Shown here one piece after another: positions 18,604 through 24,959 of a stretch of 64,000 nucleotides of DNA. The stretch's first letter is position 1. Each line of letters begins with the position of its first letter. Source of the DNA: Bacteroidota bacterium (GTDB lineage: Bacteria; Bacteroidota; Bacteroidia; Chitinophagales; Chitinophagaceae); NCBI GenBank assembly GCA_028875875.1, contig JAGWUV010000006.1, positions 1 to 64,000 on the forward strand, read 5' to 3'. Under the pieces are notes generated by a model. That model made no database searches. It had not been told where the DNA came from and worked only from the letters and a program-made list of their open reading frames with translations. Made by a program: the position numbers and the translations under genes.

Positions 18604-19651
18604 ATTGGCTAAATCTAAGTTCCTACTGACTCCCTTGGGCGTATTTCTTCAAAGCAATGGGATCTGCATTTTAAAATAGCTCAATCTATTATCGTTATTG
18701 TTTTGAAAAATGAAAGAATAATAGCGATAACATAATAGGTATTTCGAAATAGGGAGTAGAAATATCAATAGGATGCTGAAATTTTATTTGTAATGAAATC
18801 CGCTAAAAATAATATCGAAACAGTGTATTTATATAAAACAAATTAGCGTAAGAATTTTTCGGTTGAGTGACTTTCCTTCTTGGAGGGAAGATGATTTTCA
18901 AATACTTTAAAATAAAAAAAAACTGATATTATTTTATAACCATTTAAAAAACGTACAAATTTTTATGAAAAATATTTACATAAATAAATAAACAGAAATA
19001 AGCTTAAAATGAAGACATATAAACCGATAAATTGAGTGTTTATCCTAAACTAGGATGGCTTAAAATATAATCATATCAATGATTAGTGTAAAAATCAAAC
19101 TAGAAAAATTTTCAAAAATATTTTTTAGAGTTGATATGTGAATAAATTATAAATAAAACAATGTTTTATAAATACATATAAAATTAAAAATAGTAGTAAA
19201 GAATTTATAATTAGGTAAATGCTTACCTCTTAAATTAAATTTTTTGTGATCAAACTTAGTAGAGAAGCAGTTATTTATAGTATATTATCTGCATGTATAA
19301 GCCAGGTATTGAAAAAACGAATCTCTGGACATTTTATTGTGTTTGAGGTAATGAAAATTGTAGGAAGATTCCTCTTTTTATGGCTGTTGAAGAGATAATT
19401 TTAATCGATTATTCAATATTTTCAATCGGGCGACTTCCGGCTTTTTAGGGAGCAGAGTACACAATCATCCCACCTGACTTAACGCATTGTTTGGCAAAGG
19501 CAGGGGTAGTAGGAACTATGCGGAATGAATGTAGAGAGCGTTAGGCAGGGATGGGTATATTGGTTTCAGTTTGTTCTTTTGGTATTAATACCGAAACCTA
19601 AGCATTGTAAAATTGTATCTGTAAGTCTTGTTGCCCGCCATGGAGTGTTGC
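18604..19651. other. about 1 kb without genes; very AT-rich from about 18660 to 19400
   Basis: No convincing ORF on either strand. From about 18660 to 19400 the sequence is mostly A/T with homopolymer runs, clearly more AT-rich than the flanking genes. A small stem AGGTAA/TTACCT lies near 19215. From about 19430 to 19650 composition returns to normal, but only short frames are present. No tRNA, att-like repeat or origin motif was recognised. Confidence 0.6.
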
Positions 19652-20368
19652 TTATTGCAATCTACCCATCGCTAAAATGGCTGCCGGTAACCATTCCTGC
19701 TGCTCAAGAACTTTACCAGCGGCAGCTATAAACTCGAGTGAAGCCACCACGATAGCTATGTTGTTATCCGGGTGGGATACTGAAAAGAGCATATCAACGG
19801 GAGCTAACTGGCTGTTGGTATAGTTGAATGAATACCGCTGATGGTAGTCGAGCGGGGCACCCGTTTTTTCACCGAAGGGAGAGGTAATAACGGTTAAATT
19901 CAGTTGCACTTGACGTGTACCAGCCGGGGCTTTCATACTTTTTAACGGGGAAAAAGCAGGTATGGAAACTTTTATTTCCCCGTTTCCCATATCAATAACA
20001 GAGATGGGAAGAAACAAAAAATTACGCAGGTCTGCTTTTTTATTTAACTGGCACATATGGCTTCCCTGTGCTTCAAGAGGCCAGGTTGTATCTGCACAAT
20101 AGGCTTTGTATTGTTTCAGTATCCAGCCACGCATACTGTTATAACCGTACCGGCCTAAGGAGAAGCTGATATGCTTTTTCAACAGTGCTGCTATTGGCGA
20201 GGTATGTGTTGATACCTGCCCGAATGAACGGGTATTAGGGTTTTTCCGTTTCTTCCGTTTTTGGCTCCCCTTACCCGGTTTTAACCGTAAATAGGTTTCA
20301 CCATTTACCTTATAAAATACGATGTTCCCTAAACTTCCGGAGAATCCGTCTCCTGATAATCTTGCCAT
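19652..20368 (-). CDS. hypothetical protein, DUF6266-like
   Basis: A 238-residue protein without signal peptide or membrane segment. The N-terminus (GFSGSLGNIVFYKVNGETYL, then RLKPGKG and a basic KRKKRKNPNTRSF stretch) resembles a family of Bacteroidota proteins, often annotated DUF6266, that begin with a short GxxGxxVxY region followed by a basic patch. The remainder has a beta-rich look with segments such as KVSIPAFSPL. Function unknown. It stands alone, between the AT-rich desert and the response regulator. Confidence 0.55.
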   Translation of the reverse strand: MARLSGDGFSGSLGNIVFYKVNGETYLRLKPGKGSQKRKKRKNPNTRSFGQVSTHTSPIAALLKKHISFSLGRYGYNSMRGWILKQYKAYCADTTWPLEAQGSHMCQLNKKADLRNFLFLPISVIDMGNGEIKVSIPAFSPLKSMKAPAGTRQVQLNLTVITSPFGEKTGAPLDYHQRYSFNYTNSQLAPVDMLFSVSHPDNNIAIVVASLEFIAAAGKVLEQQEWLPAAILAMGRLQ

Positions 20369-20864
20369 AGAATGTAGGTTTAAAAGTTAATAATAATCGT
20401 CTCTGTATACCTATACCGGCGCCGGGTAAGCAAGCATACAAATTCATATTAAACATACATTAAAAATACATTATAACACATTTTATGTGACTTGATGTGC
20501 TGTTGATGTGGATTTGATGCAGTAATGCATTGAGGACAAGTAGATTAGGGAAAAGGTAAAAATGTAGTAATAAGATCAGCTATACAGTTAAATGCAGGCA
20601 TTGGATAGCCTTTTACGTGTGGGTATTGTTTGTTAGAGGCTTTAGGTGAATTATTAGTTTGAGCGAGATGATTAGATAAATACAGCAGAATAGAGAGAAG
20701 TAGAACTGTATAAAGAGGATAAGAGTACAGGCAGCATAAAGAGAGTAATTTCCTGTATTATAAGACTTTGAATGTATATCAGAATGTTTCTTATTTGTAT
20801 CTATAATACCAATAGCCAAACTGTATCATAGAATTTCAGTAGAGGCTCCGGCATTCAACTACTT
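20369..20864. other. intergenic stretch without recognisable genes
   Basis: About 500 nt between the DUF6266-like gene and the response regulator. It has AT-rich, partly repetitive text (several ATACATT repeats near 20440-20480). A 68-codon minus-strand frame at 20613-20819 is not convincing. No terminator is clear for the regulator. Confidence 0.5.
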
Positions 20865-21494
20865 TTATAAAGCTGAGCCCGTTAAACCGTTGTTTAACGA
20901 AAAAATAATCAGGCTGGTTCGGGAATTGACATTGAATTTTCTAAAAATTTCATCTCTGTGTCTGTCCACTGTTTTTATACTAATGTTGAGTTGCTCTGCG
21001 ATTTGACCATAGGTTAGATCCCTGCATAAAAATTGAAAAATTTCATTTTCTTTTAAAGTGAGTTTTGGCAAATGTTTTAGTTTTCTTTTAGCCTCTCTCA
21101 CCCATTTATTAATGTGAAAACCCTTTTCGTACACATCCGTAATAGCAAGGTACATATCTTCCGGCTCATCATTTTTCGAGATAAAGGTATCTGCTCCTTT
21201 TTCAAGTACCATATTGATGGCATACTCATTATCATAACCTGACAGAGCAATAATTTTTGTATCAGGGAAATGTTGTTTAAGGTAAGTAATTGTTTCATAG
21301 CCATCCATACCAGGCATCCTGATATCGACGATAATTATGTGAGGAGGATTAGTACTAATTTTAAAAATTAGTTCTTTCCCGTTTTGAGCTTCTGTAAGCA
21401 GGGAGAGCTGTTTAAAATTTAATAAGGTGGCAATAAGCGTTTTCCTGAATAAAGTATGGTCATCACATACAGCAAAGGTGATTGTTGCGTTCAT
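20865..21494 (-). CDS. NarL/FixJ-type response regulator (REC + LuxR HTH)
   Basis: A 209-residue two-component regulator. The receiver domain has the acidic pair in AVCDDHTLFRKTL, the phospho-Asp in IIIVDIRMPGMDG, and a conserved Lys (ISKNDEPEDMY). The LuxR-type DNA-binding domain lies at the C-terminus (LTLKENEIFQFLCRDLTYGQ, then ISIKTVDRHRDEIFRKFNV). The start at 21492-21494 is preferred to 21530, because a TATGTTTG promoter-like element (21524-21531, minus strand) overlaps the upstream ATG. No histidine kinase is adjacent. It is transcribed divergently from the bacteriocin-like locus, so it may control it; this is inference. Confidence 0.88.
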   Translation of the reverse strand: MNATITFAVCDDHTLFRKTLIATLLNFKQLSLLTEAQNGKELIFKISTNPPHIIIVDIRMPGMDGYETITYLKQHFPDTKIIALSGYDNEYAINMVLEKGADTFISKNDEPEDMYLAITDVYEKGFHINKWVREAKRKLKHLPKLTLKENEIFQFLCRDLTYGQIAEQLNISIKTVDRHRDEIFRKFNVNSRTSLIIFSLNNGLTGSAL

Positions 21495-21583
21495 AAACGA
21501 ATAGTATTCATGCAAAGGAGTTACAAACATAACTAATACTTGTTTGAATGAAGATGATTTTTATTTAATGTTAATTTAATATA

Positions 21584-21605
21584 AAATGGGGTAAAATCCC
21601 CATTT
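21584..21605. promoter_or_regulatory. palindrome overlapping the putative promoter of the first precursor; candidate operator
   Basis: A perfect 8-bp inverted repeat AAATGGGG / CCCCATTT with a 6-nt centre. Its right arm overlaps the TTTG at 21603-21606 that I read as the -33 element. Position between the divergent regulator and precursor genes suggests an operator. A terminator is less likely, as no T-run follows. Confidence 0.4.
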
Positions 21606-21632
21606 GTGTAATTGAGTTGTATTATAGTTTTG
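21603..21632 (+). promoter_or_regulatory. putative promoter of the first precursor transcript
   Basis: TTTG at 21603-21606, an 18-nt spacer, and TAGTTTTG at 21625-21632, an exact TAnnTTTG match of the Bacteroidota -7 element. The start site would fall near 21640, about 60 nt before the structured leader. Confidence 0.45.
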
Positions 21633-21656
21633 GTCTATACCGGTATGCAGTTTTAT

Positions 21657-21668
21657 TCCTTAATTAAC
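21657..21668 (+). promoter_or_regulatory. 12-nt element TCCTTAATTAAC shared upstream of both leaders (copy 1)
   Basis: Identical to 22996-23007. It lies 30 nt before the leader here and 39 nt before it in the second copy. It contains the palindrome TTAATTAA. It may be a promoter or regulator site common to both precursor units. Confidence 0.35.
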
Positions 21669-21698
21669 CTGATTTGCTAGCAGATTGTTTAAAAAAAA

Positions 21699-21827
21699 GA
21701 CGTTGACAGTTAACGAAACTGTTACGGGATTAGTAATGAACAGCCGTGCATAAAAGCAACTGTAAACCTTGCAGTACAAGCAAGTAAATAAACCGCTGAG
21801 CATTAACGAACCATGGCGTTAGACAGG
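21699..21827 (+). promoter_or_regulatory. structured 5' leader RNA, copy A, ahead of the first precursor
   Basis: Related to copy B at 23047-23212. Helices: P2 ACAG 21706-21709 with CTGT 21719-21722; P3 ACGG 21724-21727 with CCGT 21744-21747; P4 CTTGC 21768-21772 with GCAAG 21780-21784. In copy B the outer pairs of P2 and P3 change together (A-T to G-C). The 3' part (21792-21827) is a 36-nt block that is 34/36 identical to copy B and ends 25 nt before the start codon. TAACG in the P2 loop (21711-21715) is complementary to CGTTA at 21817-21821, a possible pseudoknot. I match it to no known riboswitch class. Confidence 0.7.
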
Positions 21828-21839
21828 ACTTTAAAATAA
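21813..21839 (+). other. 8-codon mini-ORF inside leader A (MALDRTLK)
   Basis: ATG inside the conserved 36-nt block, stop TAA at 21837-21839, 13 nt before the precursor ATG. Copy B encodes MALDRGKT with the same length. No clear ribosome-binding site; the conservation could reflect RNA structure alone. Confidence 0.25.
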
Positions 21840-21852
21840 AATTTTTAAAAAA

Positions 21853-22041
21853 ATGAATGTTTTATCTTTAAATCAAATGGAACAAATTGAAGGCGGTTTC
21901 CATTGGAAATGCCTACTTGGGATCATTGGAGGGGCTTTATTGGGAGCATCGGCAGTTTTATCTGGCGGATCTTCATTAGCAATTGTAGGAGGAACTGTAG
22001 GTGGTGGATTAGCTGGTGCCGCTGCTTCATGTTTTAATTAA
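21853..22041 (+). CDS. double-glycine leader peptide, bacteriocin-like precursor 1
   Basis: A 62-residue precursor. The leader MNVLSLNQMEQIEGG (15 residues) has the hydrophobic spacing and terminal Gly-Gly cut site recognised by C39 peptidases. The 47-residue core is very hydrophobic and Gly/Ala-rich, with GxxxG-type patterns (GIIGGALLGA, GGTVGGGLAGA), and has exactly two Cys, at core positions 5 and 45. This fits a small pore-forming class II bacteriocin, possibly with one disulfide joining its ends. The second precursor at 23237 shares the leader but not the core. The exporter with a C39 domain lies at 24960. A peptide signal instead of a toxin is possible. Confidence 0.8.
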   Translation: MNVLSLNQMEQIEGGFHWKCLLGIIGGALLGASAVLSGGSSLAIVGGTVGGGLAGAAASCFN

Positions 22042-22222
22042 AATTACCCAAAATATATCTGTAGCTAGCCAAAGAGAAATATAATGCGTAGTTCTCTAAT
22101 CATGCAAATTAACTATTTTATAATGATATAGATAAAAAGTTTAATACATATAAGCCAGCTTCAGGTATTAAAAAGTGACAGGTAGAGGTAGTGTTTATAA
22201 TTTAAAATAAAATATTTTAAGT

Positions 22223-22846
22223 ATGAAAAAGTTGACATTTTTTTTAGTCTGTATATTTTTAGTGAATAGAGTAATGCCTCAATTAAATCCTGCTACTACT
22301 ATTTTCCTTATTACACATAATCCTGAAAATAAAAGTTACATAGGAAACATAATCTTGGCAAATGGAGATACATTAAAAAATAAAATAATTAAATTAAATT
22401 ATTCTAAGAAAAATAAAAAGGGAGTTTTATTAACAGGGCATAACGCTAATTTTATTTCTACTGAAAAGATAAAAGAAGTACAGATGGCAAATCTGTCAGA
22501 TAGCTGTAGGTTGGAAGAATCAGGGTTTAAATACACAAAAATTTTTACTCTTAAAAATACCAAAGGGGAGGAAAGAATGTGGAGGATGTTATTTACCGGA
22601 AAGGCAAACATCTATGACGATTTGTTAATTCCGTTAAATAGTTCTAATCAATTAGGTGAGACTTTTTTAATTATGAAAAAAAGTATTCCACTTAATACAC
22701 AATACAGCTTTATTGCTACAGGTCTGTCTTTATCTAAAAAAGAAAGATTTGTAAATTATATAAACAAAACATATCAAACGAATTTTAAGAAAAGTGATTT
22801 TAAAAACAAAGAAGCTGCATTGAAATACATTGCTGAAAACGGGTAA
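22223..22846 (+). CDS. hypothetical secreted protein between the two precursors
   Basis: A 207-residue protein with an N-terminal signal sequence (MKKLTFFLVCIFLVNRVMPQ) and a basic, Lys/Asn-rich body without further membrane segments. No family is recognised. The C-terminal third (KKERFVNYINKTYQTNFKKS and following) is helical. Its codons are as AT-rich as those of the precursor genes. Position 182 nt after precursor 1 suggests a role in this locus, such as self-protection or peptide handling, but nothing in the sequence proves it. Confidence 0.55.
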   Translation: MKKLTFFLVCIFLVNRVMPQLNPATTIFLITHNPENKSYIGNIILANGDTLKNKIIKLNYSKKNKKGVLLTGHNANFISTEKIKEVQMANLSDSCRLEESGFKYTKIFTLKNTKGEERMWRMLFTGKANIYDDLLIPLNSSNQLGETFLIMKKSIPLNTQYSFIATGLSLSKKERFVNYINKTYQTNFKKSDFKNKEAALKYIAENG

Positions 22847-22995
22847 TATCGACTATTTGTAATGCTAAAAACATTGTAAATCTAATGCTGAACTGTGTTT
22901 TCCCTGCGAAAATGGAAACTGTTGGAGATATAAGTCCATGATATTAAAATCTATGAAATAATTCTTAAAAATATTGCGCATAAAATAGAGTTTAC

Positions 22996-23007
22996 TCCTT
23001 AATTAAC
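22996..23007 (+). promoter_or_regulatory. 12-nt element TCCTTAATTAAC shared upstream of both leaders (copy 2)
   Basis: Second copy of the element at 21657-21668. It is followed by a copy-specific hairpin with arms TGGTTTAT (23011-23018) and ATAAACCA (23026-23033). Confidence 0.35.
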
Positions 23008-23046
23008 TCTTGGTTTATTACGCGTATAAACCATAAATAAAAAAAG

Positions 23047-23212
23047 GACGTTGGCAGATAACGTTACTGCTGCGGGTTTAGCTATTACAGCCGCTTAGAA
23101 ATATAAAACTGAAAACCTTGCAGTAAAGCAAGTCGTACCATTTATGGTATGATGCCGATTTTTCGGTATAAATAAAACCGCTGAACATTAACAAACCATG
23201 GCGTTAGACAGG
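23047..23212 (+). promoter_or_regulatory. structured 5' leader RNA, copy B, ahead of the second precursor
   Basis: Same architecture as copy A: P2 GCAG 23054-23057 with CTGC 23067-23070 (9-nt loop in both copies), one T, then P3 GCGG 23072-23075 with CCGC 23091-23094, then P4 CTTGC 23117-23121 with GCAAG 23128-23132. Where copy A has a short linker, copy B carries two extra hairpins: TACCA/TGGTA (23136-23149) and TGCCGA/TCGGTA (23153-23168). The 36-nt 3' block is 23177-23212, ending 24 nt before the start codon. Possible pseudoknot: TAACG 23059-23063 with CGTTA 23202-23206. Confidence 0.7.
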
Positions 23213-23224
23213 GGAAAAACTTAA
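23198..23224 (+). other. 8-codon mini-ORF inside leader B (MALDRGKT)
   Basis: Same position and length as the mini-ORF in leader A; the first five codons are identical at the nucleotide level. It ends in TAA, 12 nt before the precursor ATG. Confidence 0.25.
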
Positions 23225-23236
23225 AAATTTAATGCA

Positions 23237-23431
23237 ATGAATACTTTATCTTTAAATCAAATGGAAAATTTAACAGGAGGAATGTCTGCAATTCAAAGAG
23301 CTTGTAAAATATATGCTGGAGCTCAAGCTATTTATGGATGGGGTATCTTAGCAGAAGCATGGAATCCAGTTGGTGCAACAGCTACCGGTATTATGTTATT
23401 AGGGGATGCTGCATGTTATTTTTTAAGCTAA
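23237..23431 (+). CDS. double-glycine leader peptide, bacteriocin-like precursor 2
   Basis: A 64-residue precursor with leader MNTLSLNQMENLTGG, 15 residues as in precursor 1. A 22-nt stretch of the leader coding region (23245-23266) is identical to 21861-21882. The 49-residue core is different: it starts MSAIQRACKIYAGAQ, is amphipathic/hydrophobic and aromatic, and again has two Cys, at core positions 8 and 45. Probably a second bacteriocin, or the partner in a two-peptide bacteriocin. A two-helix membrane protein starting at 23452 (or 23413, overlapping this stop) may give immunity. Confidence 0.8.
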   Translation: MNTLSLNQMENLTGGMSAIQRACKIYAGAQAIYGWGILAEAWNPVGATATGIMLLGDAACYFLS

Positions 23432-23451
23432 TTTATCTAAATTTCTTTCGA

Positions 23452-23634
23452 ATGTTTTCTAAAATTTTTATTTTAAAGATAATAATTGCAATACTTCTAT
23501 TATACTCATCAGTTGTGATCGTTTTTTCATTTTTCGTTAATATCGATAAGCGAATGATTTCATCGACTTACATTATTCTCGGTATTGCAATAATTCTGTT
23601 ATCAAAATACGGAAAGAGATTTAAGAATAAATAA
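23452..23634 (+). CDS. candidate bacteriocin immunity protein, 60 residues, two membrane helices
   Basis: A small protein with two hydrophobic segments (about residues 5-28 and 37-52) separated by NIDKRM and ending in the basic tail KYGKRFKNK. Small size, two spans and a basic end are typical of class II bacteriocin immunity proteins, and it lies directly after a precursor. An alternative ATG at 23413 overlaps the precursor stop and would add 13 residues. There is no sequence similarity I can name, so the role is inferred from topology and position. Confidence 0.5.
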   Translation: MFSKIFILKIIIAILLLYSSVVIVFSFFVNIDKRMISSTYIILGIAIILLSKYGKRFKNK

Positions 23635-23675
23635 TTTAGTATCATTTGAGATATATAATTTATTTAAAATTAAAT

Positions 23676-23717
23676 AAGATTAAAGGATATTTTAAAATAT
23701 CCTTTAATCTTTTAAAT
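23676..23717 (+). terminator. 36-nt perfect palindrome plus T-rich tract between precursor and export units
   Basis: 23676-23693 and 23694-23711 are exact reverse complements with no spacer. In RNA this gives a stem of about 16 bp with a 4-nt loop, followed by a T-rich tract. It ends the precursor 2/immunity transcript. Confidence 0.85.
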
Positions 23718-23765
23718 TTTTTCTCCTTGAAAATTGAGAAAGATGTTACATATACATAAATCGTT

Positions 23766-24407
23766 ATGCTAAATATTTATGCTTTTAATAGATTGACAAT
23801 CTATATTCTATTCGTTTGTTTTCTTATATCTCTATCGTGGTTTTCAAACAAATACATACTTAATGATACTTTTTATTATTCCATATTAGAGAATAATTTT
23901 AGCGAAGAACGAGTTAGGAATTTTGTTGAGTTTAATGATAAATATCAATGGCTGAATTATATGATAATTCCGATTATGCTTTTGTTTAAATGGGTAGCAT
24001 TATCTGGCATTCTTTATATAGGGCTATTTTTTTATAATCAAAATGTTGCGTATAAAAATTGTTTTAAAATCATGCAAATGGCAGAATTGGCCATGCTATT
24101 GGCTGCATCTGCCAAATTAATTTATTTTATTTTTAATACTCCCCAAACTATACAAGATGTGCAATATTTTTACCCACTTGCAATAACACAATTCTTTACG
24201 CTTAAACAAATAGCTTCATACTTAGTATATCCTTTGCAGCAGTTTAATCTATTCGAGTTGGGGTATTGGGTTTTGATTACTTCAGGTATTCAAACATTTA
24301 CGCAAAAAAATTTTTGGCAGTCTCTAAAAATTACCGCTTCCAGTTATGGTGTAGCCATGTTTATTTGGTTATTATTTATTGTGTTTATTCAATTACAATT
24401 TAGTTAG
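23766..24407 (+). CDS. multi-pass membrane protein, first gene of the peptide-export operon
   Basis: A 213-residue protein with about five membrane segments (near residues 10-27, 68-90, 100-118, 135-150, 185-210). No family is recognised with confidence; the even spacing of spans loosely recalls Yip1-like or DoxX/MauE-like proteins. It ends 3 nt before the thioredoxin-like gene, so the two are co-expressed. It may be a redox partner of that protein, an accessory factor of the exporter, or an immunity protein. Confidence 0.55.
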   Translation: MLNIYAFNRLTIYILFVCFLISLSWFSNKYILNDTFYYSILENNFSEERVRNFVEFNDKYQWLNYMIIPIMLLFKWVALSGILYIGLFFYNQNVAYKNCFKIMQMAELAMLLAASAKLIYFIFNTPQTIQDVQYFYPLAITQFFTLKQIASYLVYPLQQFNLFELGYWVLITSGIQTFTQKNFWQSLKITASSYGVAMFIWLLFIVFIQLQFS

Positions 24408-24410
24408 GCA

Positions 24411-24944
24411 ATGAAAAAAATAATTGGTTTAAGTATTGCAATTGTATGTTTGGTTTTGTTAGGATACTTAGGTTATAAAGTATTTATCATTATACAGCAA
24501 AAACAAATAGCAGAAAAAAATACAGCACTATTACCCACATTTTCTTTTGTAGCAACAAACAATAAAACATTTAAAAATGCAGATTTAGAAAATGTAAATG
24601 GTAGAATTATCTTTAACTTCTTTAGCCCCACATGCGAGCATTGCCAAAACATGGCAACACAATATTTAAATAATAAAGAGCAAATAAAAGATATAACTAT
24701 TTTAATGGTAACAATTGCAGATAGCATTAGCGTTGCAAAATTTAAGAATGATTACCAACTAAATACTTTACCAAATTTGATCTTACTAAGAGATACTAAG
24801 TTCCAGTTTTATAAAATATTTGGTACAGCAACAGTACCTGCCTTTTTTATTTACGAGCACCAAACATTAGTCAAAAAAATTATTGGTGAAACTAAAATTG
24901 AAAATTTGATAGCCCCTTTTAATTCTCCTGAAGGAGAAAAATAA
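24411..24944 (+). CDS. membrane-anchored thioredoxin-like protein (TlpA/ResA type)
   Basis: A 177-residue protein with one N-terminal membrane anchor (about residues 4-27) and an extracytoplasmic thioredoxin fold. The active site C75-E-H-C78 lies in IIFNFFSPTCEHC, with the later cis-Pro region ATVPAFFIYE. TlpA/ResA-type proteins exchange thiols and disulfides outside the membrane. Lying between a membrane protein and a C39 exporter, it probably acts on the two-cysteine peptides encoded upstream. Whether it makes or breaks the disulfide cannot be told from sequence. Confidence 0.8.
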   Translation: MKKIIGLSIAIVCLVLLGYLGYKVFIIIQQKQIAEKNTALLPTFSFVATNNKTFKNADLENVNGRIIFNFFSPTCEHCQNMATQYLNNKEQIKDITILMVTIADSISVAKFKNDYQLNTLPNLILLRDTKFQFYKIFGTATVPAFFIYEHQTLVKKIIGETKIENLIAPFNSPEGEK

Positions 24945-24959
24945 AATACTACTTCCTAC

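Noticed and set aside
18841-19200. Replication origin or phage attachment site in the AT-rich stretch
   Set aside because: No DnaA-box cluster, direct repeats, integrase or tRNA gene seen nearby.
19525-19731. 68-codon plus-strand ORF overlapping the 3' end of the DUF6266-like gene
   Set aside because: Overlaps a better-supported gene antisense, has no recognisable features, and its composition is that of the other strand's coding sequence.
20613-20819. 68-codon minus-strand ORF with one hydrophobic stretch
   Set aside because: Low-complexity composition, no start signal and no neighbour that would support it; likely chance in AT-rich text.
22069-22093. Stem AGAGAA/TTCTCT after precursor 1
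   Set aside because: Only six pairs, long loop, no T-run; too weak to call a terminator.
23011-23033. Hairpin TGGTTTAT/ATAAACCA just upstream of leader B
   Set aside because: Has no counterpart in copy A and no T-run on either strand, so it was not counted as part of the leader or as a terminator.
23338-23634. 98-codon frame overlapping precursor 2
   Set aside because: Its first part overlaps the precursor in another frame; only the portion from 23413 or 23452 onward is a reasonable protein, and it is listed as the immunity candidate.
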